In this document: piece by piece, positions 23,549 through 31,600 of the stretch
How the letters are laid out: the number at the start of each line of letters is the position of its first letter
Numbering within the stretch: the first letter of the stretch is position 1
Assembly (NCBI GenBank): GCA_048498575.1
Contig: JBEHXS010000007.1
Location: forward strand, 1 to 34,134
Direction: 5' to 3'
Length of the DNA stretch: 34,134 nucleotides
Source: DASZQY01 sp048498575
GTDB taxonomy: Bacteria > Pseudomonadota > Alphaproteobacteria > Rhizobiales > Kaistiaceae
Notes under the pieces: generated by a model
The model's database searches: none
What the model was told of the DNA's origin: nothing
What the model saw: the letters and a program-made list of their open reading frames with translations, nothing else
Made by a program: the position numbers and the translations under genes

Positions 23549-24748
23549 ATGCGCCGCATTCTTGCGATTGCCGTCGTCCTGGCCAGTACGGCCTTTGCCG
23601 GAACGGCGGCGCTCGCCCAGACCCCGCAGCAATGGGTGGCCGCCTTCTGGCCGACGGCCAAGGCCGCCGGCATCCAGCGCTCCGTCTACGACCGCGCGCT
23701 CGGCAACTTCGTTCCCGATCCCGACATCATTAAGCGCGCCGAGACGCAGGCGGAATTCACGATGGCCATCTGGGACTACATGGACCAGATGGTGTCGGCC
23801 GACCGGCTGACACAGGGAGCGGCGGTCCTCGCGAAGTATTCCGACCTGCTCGGGCGCATCGAGCAGCGTTACGGCGTCGACCGCTACACCGTGGTGGCGG
23901 TGTGGGGGATCGAGAGCCACTACGGCTTGGCGCTGACTAATCCGCGCATCTACAAGAACACCATTGCGGCGCTGGCGACGCTTGCCTATTCGGGCGGCCG
24001 GCTTGCCAAGTTCGGGCGCCAGCAGCTGGTCGCCGCCCTCAAGATCGTGCAGCGCGGCGATATCGCCATGGCCGGCATGACCGGCTCGTGGGCGGGCGCC
24101 ATGGGCCAGACCCAGTTCATCCCCACTACCTTCGAGGTTTATGCGGTCGATTTCGACGGCGACGGCCGCCGCAACATCTGGACGTCGAACGCCGATGCGC
24201 TTGCCTCAACGGCGAACTATCTGCGCCGTTCGGGGTGGCAGACGGGCGCCACCTGGGGATACGAGGTGGCGGTGCCGGTGGGCTACGATATTGCCAAGAC
24301 GGGCGATCACGCGCTCGGCTGGTGGGCGCAGCACGGGATCGTGCGCGCCTCCGGGCAGCAGTACCCGCGGCCATCCGATCACGCGACGCTCTACCTGCCG
24401 AACGGCCGCAACGGACCGGCGTTCCTGTTGCTCGCCAACTTCCGGGTCATCAAGCGGTACAATAATTCGAACAGCTACGCCTTGGCGGTTGGCCATCTTG
24501 CCGATCGGCTGCGCGGCGGCGGCGAATTCGTCGGTCAGTGGCCGCCGCACGAGGGCCCGCTCAGCGACGACGAGGCGCGCCAGCTGCAACTCGGCCTGAC
24601 CATGGCCGGCTACTATAGTGGCGACATCGACGGCAATCTCGGCAGCGGCACCCGCGCCGCCGTCCGCGATTACCAGCTCGCTGCCGGGTTGAAGCCGGAT
24701 GGCGTACCGTCGCGTGATCTGTTGCGGCGGCTGGCCGCCGAGAACTAG
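23549..24748 (+). CDS. Lytic murein transglycosylase, MltB type, with peptidoglycan-binding domain
   Basis: Cleaves the glycan strands of peptidoglycan with formation of 1,6-anhydro-muramyl ends in the periplasm. The 399-residue protein has a signal peptide (1-23, ending ALA, with no lipobox Cys), a MltB-like catalytic domain with the catalytic Glu122 in VWGIESHYG, the GSWAGAMGQTQFIP and FDGDGRRNIW motifs, and a C-terminal peptidoglycan-binding domain (about 335-399; GYYSGDIDGNLGSGTRAAVRDYQ). ATG 23549 has GAGGGGAG just upstream; an open frame to 23501 is ignored. The DUF459 gene follows 9 bases downstream with its ribosome site overlapping this stop codon. Confidence 0.93.
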   Translation: MRRILAIAVVLASTAFAGTAALAQTPQQWVAAFWPTAKAAGIQRSVYDRALGNFVPDPDIIKRAETQAEFTMAIWDYMDQMVSADRLTQGAAVLAKYSDLLGRIEQRYGVDRYTVVAVWGIESHYGLALTNPRIYKNTIAALATLAYSGGRLAKFGRQQLVAALKIVQRGDIAMAGMTGSWAGAMGQTQFIPTTFEVYAVDFDGDGRRNIWTSNADALASTANYLRRSGWQTGATWGYEVAVPVGYDIAKTGDHALGWWAQHGIVRASGQQYPRPSDHATLYLPNGRNGPAFLLLANFRVIKRYNNSNSYALAVGHLADRLRGGGEFVGQWPPHEGPLSDDEARQLQLGLTMAGYYSGDIDGNLGSGTRAAVRDYQLAAGLKPDGVPSRDLLRRLAAEN

Positions 24749-24757
24749 GATCGCGCC

Positions 24758-25969
24758 ATGTTCCGTCGCGTCACCTTGCCGGCTCTTCTCCTTGCGGTGC
24801 TGGCCGCCGGCGCCGCTTTTGCCCAGCCGGTGCCGCCGGCCGACGTCGGCTCCTCCGGCCGCGCCCAGCAACAGCAGCAGCAACCGCCGCAGCGGCGGGG
24901 TTTCCTCGAGATGTTGTTCGGGCCGAGCCTGCTGCGCCCGTTCCAGGGCAGCATCTTCGCGCCGCCGCCGGCTCCGCCACCGCCCGTCCAGCCGCCGCAG
25001 CCGAGCGAGCCGCCGCTCAACATCGTCGATGTGATGCCCAAGGACCCCGACGCCAAGAAGATCATGGTGGTCGGCGATTTCGTCGCCGATGGCATCGCCT
25101 GGGGCCTCGACCAAAGCTTCGCCACGGAGCCGAAGATCGCGGTCCTCGACGACGCCAATACGAACTCGGGCCTCGTCCGCGACGACTTCTACGACTGGAA
25201 CGCGGAGCTGCCGAAGCTGCTTAACTCCGAGAAGCCCGACATCGTCGTCGTCGCGCTCGGCGCCAACGATCGCCAGCAGCTCAAGATCGCCAACACGCGC
25301 GTACCGCCGCACACCGACACCTGGGAGCAGACCTACACCCAGCGCATCAAGAGCCTGACCGACACGCTGAAAGTGTATGGCCGCCCGTTCTTCTGGGTGG
25401 GCGCGCCGCCCATGCGCCTGTCCGCCGCCAGCCGCGACATGACCTACCTCAACGCCTTCTTTGACAGTGCGGTGTCGGAGGCCGGCGGATACTTCGTCGA
25501 TATCTGGAACGGCTTCACGGCGGACGACGGCAGCTACATCTCGTCCGGGCCGGACGTCGATGGCCAGCTGCGCGCGCTGCGCGCCGGCGACGGCATCAAC
25601 TTCACGCGCGCCGGGCGGCTCAAGCTCGCCTTCTACGTGGCGCGCGAGATCAAGCGCGAGACCGGGCTTGGCGCCGGCACCGTCGATCTGCTGGCATCGA
25701 CCAATCAGGCAAGCCAGATCGAGATCGGTCCGGACGGCAAGAAGCGGCTGGTCGGCCCGATCATCTCGCTGACCGATCCGCTGCCCGTCGGCGGCCAGCT
25801 TGCCGGCGCGCCGCAGACCGGGGTGACGAAGGAATCGGAGTCGCCGGGCTATCTCATGGTCGTTAAGGGCGAGGCGTTGCCGACGGTCGCTGGCCGCGCC
25901 GACGATTTCACCTGGCCGGCAACGACTGTTCCGGCAACGACTGCTCCGGCAGCGGCGACCGGCAACTAG
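24758..25969 (+). CDS. DUF459 SGNH-like periplasmic protein lacking the usual Ser and His
   Basis: Protein of 403 residues with a signal peptide (1-22, ending AFA), a Gln/Pro-rich low-complexity linker (about 28-90) and an SGNH-hydrolase-like domain of the DUF459 type (about 100-315). The block-I position reads VVGDFVADG, with Phe108 where the nucleophile Ser of GDS stands. Block III is GAND (Asn170/Asp171), and block V reads D278-G-I-N281, with Asn in place of the catalytic His. It is therefore probably not a conventional esterase; related DUF459 proteins may share these changes. It lies 9 bases after a lytic transglycosylase gene, so a role in cell-wall modification is likely. Confidence 0.82.
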   Translation: MFRRVTLPALLLAVLAAGAAFAQPVPPADVGSSGRAQQQQQQPPQRRGFLEMLFGPSLLRPFQGSIFAPPPAPPPPVQPPQPSEPPLNIVDVMPKDPDAKKIMVVGDFVADGIAWGLDQSFATEPKIAVLDDANTNSGLVRDDFYDWNAELPKLLNSEKPDIVVVALGANDRQQLKIANTRVPPHTDTWEQTYTQRIKSLTDTLKVYGRPFFWVGAPPMRLSAASRDMTYLNAFFDSAVSEAGGYFVDIWNGFTADDGSYISSGPDVDGQLRALRAGDGINFTRAGRLKLAFYVAREIKRETGLGAGTVDLLASTNQASQIEIGPDGKKRLVGPIISLTDPLPVGGQLAGAPQTGVTKESESPGYLMVVKGEALPTVAGRADDFTWPATTVPATTAPAAATGN

Positions 25970-26095
25970 CCGCGACCGCAACACTTCTCGGCGCGCCGCT
26001 ATTCGATCAACGCTAAGTGAAGCGCGACGCCCTTGTCAGGGCGCGTTCAGGGCTTCAATTGCCGTCGAGGACCGGCCGAACACGGGAGAGACACC

Positions 26096-26869
26096 ATGAC
26101 GAGGATCGCGACCACGATCGCCGCCGCTGCAGCCGCGCTGATGATGGGTGCCGCTGCACGCGGCGATACGCTGCCCAGCGACGACACCATTCCGACCGAC
26201 GCCGGCGCGATCGCGCTACACGCCATCCATCATGCGGCGCTGACGCTGACTTGGAACAACGTCGTCATCCTGGTCGATCCGGCACCGCCGCAGGGCACGC
26301 CGCCCGCCGATCCCACCGCGGAATACAAGGCGCTCCCGGCGCCGAACCTGATCCTTATCACCCACGACCACGGCGATCATTTCAACGTGCCGATCCTGGA
26401 GGCCGTCTCCGGCAGCGCGACAATCCTCGCGCCGAAGGAAGTTGCCGACAAAATGCCGGCCGACCTGAAGGCCAAGACCAAGGTGATGGCGAATGGCGAC
26501 ACCACGACCGAGGACGGCATCCAGATCGCGGCGTTCCCAATGTACAACACGACGCCCGACCGCCAGAAGTTTCATCCGCAGGGCGGCGGTAACGGCTACA
26601 TCCTGACCATCGGCGGCAAGCACATCTACATCGCCGGCGATACCGAGGAGACGCCGGAGATGAAGGCGCTCACCGGCATCGACGTCGCCTTCCTGCCCAT
26701 GAACGTGCCCTACACCATGGACATCGATGCAGCGGCCCAGGCGATCAAGGATTTCAAGCCGAAGGTGGTCTATCCCTACCACTACTCGGGCACCGACGTG
26801 ACGAAGCTCCAGGCACTGGTCGGCGACGCGGCGGAGGTGCGGCTGCTCAACTGGTATCCGGCGAGCTAG
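26096..26869 (+). CDS. Periplasmic metallo-beta-lactamase-fold hydrolase
   Basis: Protein of 257 residues with a signal peptide (about 1-22). The zinc motif THDHGDH is at residues 89-95 (HxHxDH with His90, His92, Asp94, His95). Later metal ligands are likely in IYIAGDTEETPEM (Asp) and YPYHYSGTD (His). The pattern resembles the UlaG/UPF0173-type branch of the superfamily, but the presence of a signal peptide makes an extracytoplasmic role likely. The substrate is unknown. GGGAGAG lies 6 bases before ATG 26096. A 6-bp hairpin (26028-26043) precedes it. Its stop codon shares bases with that of the convergent small gene. Confidence 0.85.
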   Translation: MTRIATTIAAAAAALMMGAAARGDTLPSDDTIPTDAGAIALHAIHHAALTLTWNNVVILVDPAPPQGTPPADPTAEYKALPAPNLILITHDHGDHFNVPILEAVSGSATILAPKEVADKMPADLKAKTKVMANGDTTTEDGIQIAAFPMYNTTPDRQKFHPQGGGNGYILTIGGKHIYIAGDTEETPEMKALTGIDVAFLPMNVPYTMDIDAAAQAIKDFKPKVVYPYHYSGTDVTKLQALVGDAAEVRLLNWYPAS

Positions 26870-27204
26870 ATCGTCATAGGCTCGTATTCGCGGAGCGGCG
26901 GGCGAATGCTGTCGGTGCCCCAGGTGATGACAAGGTCGCGCGTGCCGAACACCTGGTAGACGCACTCGACGGCGTCGCGCATTTCGGCAAGCCAGTCCTT
27001 GTTCAGCAGATGCAGCGAGAACTTCGACTGTGCCTCGATGCCGAATTCGCGCGCGATCTCGGCGCCGAAGGGGCCGAGGTCTTCGGCGTCGGTGAGGTGG
27101 AGCACGCCGCCGAACCAGTCGGGGCGCGTGCGCTTGAGATAGTCGATGCGCCGCTGCGCTTCTGCAATCGACAGACGGCAGTGGCCGGTGAAGTCGATCG
27201 CCAC
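26866..27204 (-). CDS. Small protein of unknown function downstream of gltD
   Basis: Protein of 112 residues, not recognised. It begins VAIDFTGHCRLSIAEAQRRIDYL, has a central HLTDAEDLGPFGAEIAREFG and continues with KFSLHLLNKDWLAEMRDAVECVYQVFGTR. There is no signal peptide or membrane helix, so it is probably cytoplasmic. The frame looks coding: charged helices alternate with hydrophobic positions, and codon use matches the neighbours. The start is inferred as GTG 27204-27202, two bases after the gltD stop, which would make it the third gene of the gltBD operon; no good ribosome site is visible, so translation may be coupled. The frame also runs on inside gltD, which I take as accidental. Confidence 0.65.
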   Translation of the reverse strand: MAIDFTGHCRLSIAEAQRRIDYLKRTRPDWFGGVLHLTDAEDLGPFGAEIAREFGIEAQSKFSLHLLNKDWLAEMRDAVECVYQVFGTRDLVITWGTDSIRPPLREYEPMTI

Positions 27205-27206
27205 GG

Positions 27207-28625
27207 CTAGCGCGGCAGCGTCGTCGAACCCATCAGGTACTCGTCGACGCCACGGGCGCACTGGCGGCCTTCGCGGATCGCCCACACCACCAGCGACTGG
27301 CCACGCCGCATGTCGCCGCAGGCAAACACCTTGTCGCGGCTCGCCTTGTACGACTTCATGTCGGCAGCGACGTTGCCGCGCGGGTCGAGGTTGACCGCAA
27401 GGTCCTTGACCATACCGTCCTGCACCGGGCCGAGGAAGCCCATGGCAAGCAGCACGAGGTCGGCCTTCAGCGCGAACTCGGTGCCGGGGATCGGCTTCAT
27501 CTTCTCGTCGACGCGGATGCAGTGCAGGGCCGTTACCTTGCCGTCCTTGCCCTCGAACTTCTGGGTGAGCACGGCGAACTCGCGCTCGGCGCCTTCCTCG
27601 TGGGACGACGACGTGCGGAGCTTCAGCGGCCAGTTCGGCCAGGTCAGCGCCTTGTCTTCCTTCTCGGGCGGGCGCGGCATGATCTCGAGCTGCGTCACCG
27701 AAAGCGCGCCCTGGCGGTTCGACGTGCCGATGCAATCGGAACCGGTGTCGCCGCCGCCGATGACGACGACGTGCTTGCCGTTGGCGAGGATCGGCATGAC
27801 GTTGCCGAGCGGCTCGTCGGAGACACGGCGGTTCTGCTGCGGCAGGAACTGCATGGCAAAGTGGACGCCGTCGAGGTCGCGGCCCTCGATGGCGAGGTCG
27901 CGCGGCTTCTCGGCGCCGCCAGCAAGCACCACGGCATCGTGCATCTTGAGCAGGTCGGCGACGTCCATCTCAACGCCGACATAGACGTTGGTGTGGAAGT
28001 CGACGCCCTCGGCTTCCATCTGCTCGACACGGCGGTCGAGGAAGTCCTTTTCCATCTTGAAGTCGGGGATGCCGTAGCGGAGCAGTCCGCCGGGCTTGCC
28101 GTTCTTCTCGTAGACGTGGACGTCATGGCCGGCGCGCGCGAGCTGCTGGGCGCAGGCAAGTCCAGCCGGGCCGGAGCCGACGACCGCTACCGACTTGCCG
28201 GTGCGCTTCTTGGCAACGACGGGCTGGATCCAGCCTTCCTGCCAGCCACGATCGACGATGGCGCATTCGATCGTCTTGATGGTTACCGGCGTGTCGGTGA
28301 TGTTCAGCGTGCACGACGCCTCACATGGGGCAGGGCAGACACGCCCGGTGAACTCCGGGAAGTTGTTGGTCGAGTGAAGGTTGATCAGCGCCCGCTGCCA
28401 GTCGCCGTGATAGACGAGGTCGTTCCAGTCGGGGATCTGGTTGTTCACCGGACAGCCGGTGTGACAATAGGGGATGCCGCAATCCATGCAGCGCGCTGCC
28501 TGGTCGCGCGTCGCTTCTTCGGACAGCGGAATGACGAACTCGCGATAGTGGCGAATGCGGTCGCCGGCCGGCGCGTACTTGCGGTCGCGCCGGTCGATCT
28601 CGAGAAACCCGGTTACCTTGCCCAT
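27207..28625 (-). CDS. gltD: Glutamate synthase (NADPH) small subunit
   Basis: Beta subunit of GOGAT. It oxidises NADPH and passes electrons to the large subunit for glutamate synthesis. The 472-residue protein has an N-terminal Cys-rich region binding iron-sulfur clusters (Cys46, 49, 54, 58 in CMDCGIPYCHTGC; Cys97, 101, 105), an FAD-binding VAVVGSGPAGLACA motif at about residue 148, and an NADPH-binding VVIGGGDTGSDC motif. Length is standard. It begins 9 bases after gltB. A small unknown gene follows after two bases. Confidence 0.97.
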   Translation of the reverse strand: MGKVTGFLEIDRRDRKYAPAGDRIRHYREFVIPLSEEATRDQAARCMDCGIPYCHTGCPVNNQIPDWNDLVYHGDWQRALINLHSTNNFPEFTGRVCPAPCEASCTLNITDTPVTIKTIECAIVDRGWQEGWIQPVVAKKRTGKSVAVVGSGPAGLACAQQLARAGHDVHVYEKNGKPGGLLRYGIPDFKMEKDFLDRRVEQMEAEGVDFHTNVYVGVEMDVADLLKMHDAVVLAGGAEKPRDLAIEGRDLDGVHFAMQFLPQQNRRVSDEPLGNVMPILANGKHVVVIGGGDTGSDCIGTSNRQGALSVTQLEIMPRPPEKEDKALTWPNWPLKLRTSSSHEEGAEREFAVLTQKFEGKDGKVTALHCIRVDEKMKPIPGTEFALKADLVLLAMGFLGPVQDGMVKDLAVNLDPRGNVAADMKSYKASRDKVFACGDMRRGQSLVVWAIREGRQCARGVDEYLMGSTTLPR

Positions 28626-28634
28626 GTGATTTTC

Positions 28635-31600
28635 TTACTCGCCGGCGAGACGGAGCGGCATTGCCTCTTCCTGCGCCTTCAGCTCGGCGAGGGCGCGGCG
28701 GTATTCCACCGGCATCACCTTCCTGAACTTCGGCAGGTACTGGCTCCAATTGTCGAGGATCATCCGTGCGCGCTCGGAGTTGGTGAAGCGGGCGTGCTTG
28801 GCGATCAGCATGTAGAGGCGGGCGGCGTCGTTGCCGGTCATGTCGGCCATAACGTCGACCAGCCCCATGAATTCGAGGTCGCCACCGTGGTGCTGCAGGC
28901 GCTCGAGCAGCTCGTCCTCCTCAGGCACCGGCTCGAGCGCGACCATCGCCATGTTGCAGCGCGAGGCGAACGTGTCGTCCTCGTCCAGCACATAGGCAAT
29001 GCCGCCCGACATGCCGGCCGCAAAGTTGCGTCCGGTCTCGCCGAGAACGACGACCACGCCGCCGGTCATGTACTCGCAACAGTGATCGCCCGCGCCTTCG
29101 ACCACGGCGACGGCGCCGGAGTTGCGCACGGCAAAACGCTCGCCGGCGACGCCGCGGAAATAGGCCTCACCCTTGATCGCGCCGTAGAGCACGGTGTTGC
29201 CGATGATAATCGATTCCTCCGGCACGATGCCGGAGTCCGACGGCGGACGGATCGAGATGCGCCCGCCCGACAGGCCCTTGCCGACGTAGTCGTTGGCCTG
29301 GCCGACGAGATCGAGCGACACGCCCGAAGCCAGCCATGCGCCGAAGCTCTGGCCGCCGGTGCCGGTCAGGTTGATCGCGATGGTGTCGTCGGGCAGGCCG
29401 GCATGGCCGTAGCGCTTGGCGACCTCGCCCGACAGCATGGCGCCGGCCGAGCGGTCGGTGTTGGCGATCTGGGCCGTGATCTTCACCGGCTTCTTGTGCT
29501 CGAGGGCATCCTTGGCCGCGGCGATGAACTTGCGGTCGAGGATGTCGTGGATCGGATGATCCTGCTTCTCGCGATGGAAGATGGCGACGCCTTCCGGCGC
29601 GGTCGGCTTGTGGAACAGGCGCGAGAAGTCGAGGCCCTTGGCCTTCCAGTGATTCACCGCAGCCGTCTTGTCGAGCATCTGCATCTGCCCGACCATCTCG
29701 TCGAACGTGCGGTAGCCTAGGGTCGCCATGATCTCGCGCACTTCCTCGGCCACGAAGAACAGATAGTTGATGACGTGCTCGGGCTTGCCGGTGAAGCGCT
29801 TGCGCAGCACCGGGTCCTGGGTGGCGACGCCAACCGGGCAGGTGTTCAGGTGGCACTTGCGCATCATCACGCAGCCGGCGGCGATCAGCGGCGCCGTCGC
29901 CATGCCGAATTCATCGGCGCCGAGGAGGGCGCCGACGATCACGTCGCGGCCGGTACGGATGCCGCCGTCGACCTGCACGGCGATGCGGCCGCGCAGGCGG
30001 TTCCTCACCAGCGTCTGGTGCGTCTCGGAGAGGCCGATCTCCCACGGGGAGCCGGCGTGCTTGATCGAGGTCAGCGGCGAGGCGCCGGTGCCGCCCTCGT
30101 AGCCCGAGATGGTGACGTGATCGGCGCGCGCCTTGGCGACGCCGGCGGCAACGGTGCCGACGCCGACCTCGGAGACGAGCTTCACCGAGACCTGACCGGC
30201 GGGGTTGACGTTCTTCAGGTCGAAGATGAGCTGCGCCAGGTCCTCGATCGAATAGATGTCGTGGTGCGGCGGCGGCGAGATCAGACCGACGCCCGGCGTC
30301 GAATGGCGCACCTTGGCGATCACCGCGTCGACCTTGTGGCCGGGCAGCTGTCCGCCTTCGCCGGGCTTGGCGCCCTGCGCCATCTTGATCTGCATCATGT
30401 CCGAGTTGACGAGGTACTCGGTGGTCGCGCCGAAGCGGCCCGAGGCGACCTGCTTGATCGCCGAGCGCATCGAGTCGCCGTTGGGCAGCGGCTTGTAGCG
30501 GTCGCTCTCCTCGCCGCCTTCGCCGGTGTTCGACTTGCCGCCGATCCGGTTCATGGCGATGGCGAGCGTCGTGTGCGCCTCGCGGCTGATCGAGCCGTAG
30601 CTCATGGCGCCGGTCGAGAAGCGCTTGACGATATCCTTCGCCGGCTCGACCTCGTCCAGCGGCACCGGCGCGCGGCCGTCTTCCTCCGCGGTCTTGATGC
30701 GGAAGAGGGAGCGGATGGTGAGGTACTTGTCCTCGCCGTCGTAGACGATCTTGGCGAACTCGCGATATTTGTCGCGGGCGTTGCCGCGGGCGGCGTGCTG
30801 CAGCGCCGCCACCGTCTCGGAGCGCCAGACGTGCGCCTCGCCGCGGAAGCGGAACTGGTAGTCGCCGCCGACCTCGAGGTTGTCCTGAAGCACCGGCGAA
30901 AGCCCGAAGGCATCCTTGTGGCGGCGCACCGTCTCCTCGGCGATCTCGGCCAGCCCGGCGCCCTCGATCGTGGTCGCGGTGCCAGTGAAGTACTTCTTCA
31001 CGAAATCGCTCGACAGGCCGATTGCGTCGAAAATCTGCGCGCCGCAGTACGACTGATAGGTCGAGATGCCCATCTTGGACATCACCTTCAGGATGCCCTT
31101 GCCGATCGACTTGATATAGCGGTGCACGACCTCGTGGACGTCGACCTCCTTGGGGAGGTCGCCTTGCATCGCGGTCAGCGTCTCGAAGGCGAGATAGGGG
31201 TTGATCGCCTCGGCGCCATAGCCGGCGAGCGCCGCAAAGTGGTGGATCTCGCGCGCGTCGCCGGTCTCGACGACGAGACCGACCGAGGTGCGCTGGCCCG
31301 AACGGATCAGGTGGTGGTGCACGCCGGCCGTGGCGAGCAGCGCGGGAATCGCGACGCGGTCCGGGCCGACCTGCCGGTCCGAAAGAATGATGATGTTGAT
31401 GCCGGCCTTCACCGCGGCTTCCGCCGCCGCGCAAAGCCCGGTCAACGCCTTCTCCATCCCGGCGGCGCCTGCGGCGGCCGGGTAGGTGATGTCCAGCGTC
31501 TGTGATTGGAACGGATTGTCGTCCATCGCTCCGATGGCGCGGATCTTCTCGAGGTCCTCGTTGGCGAGGATCGGCTGGCGGACCTCGAGGCGCTTGCGCT

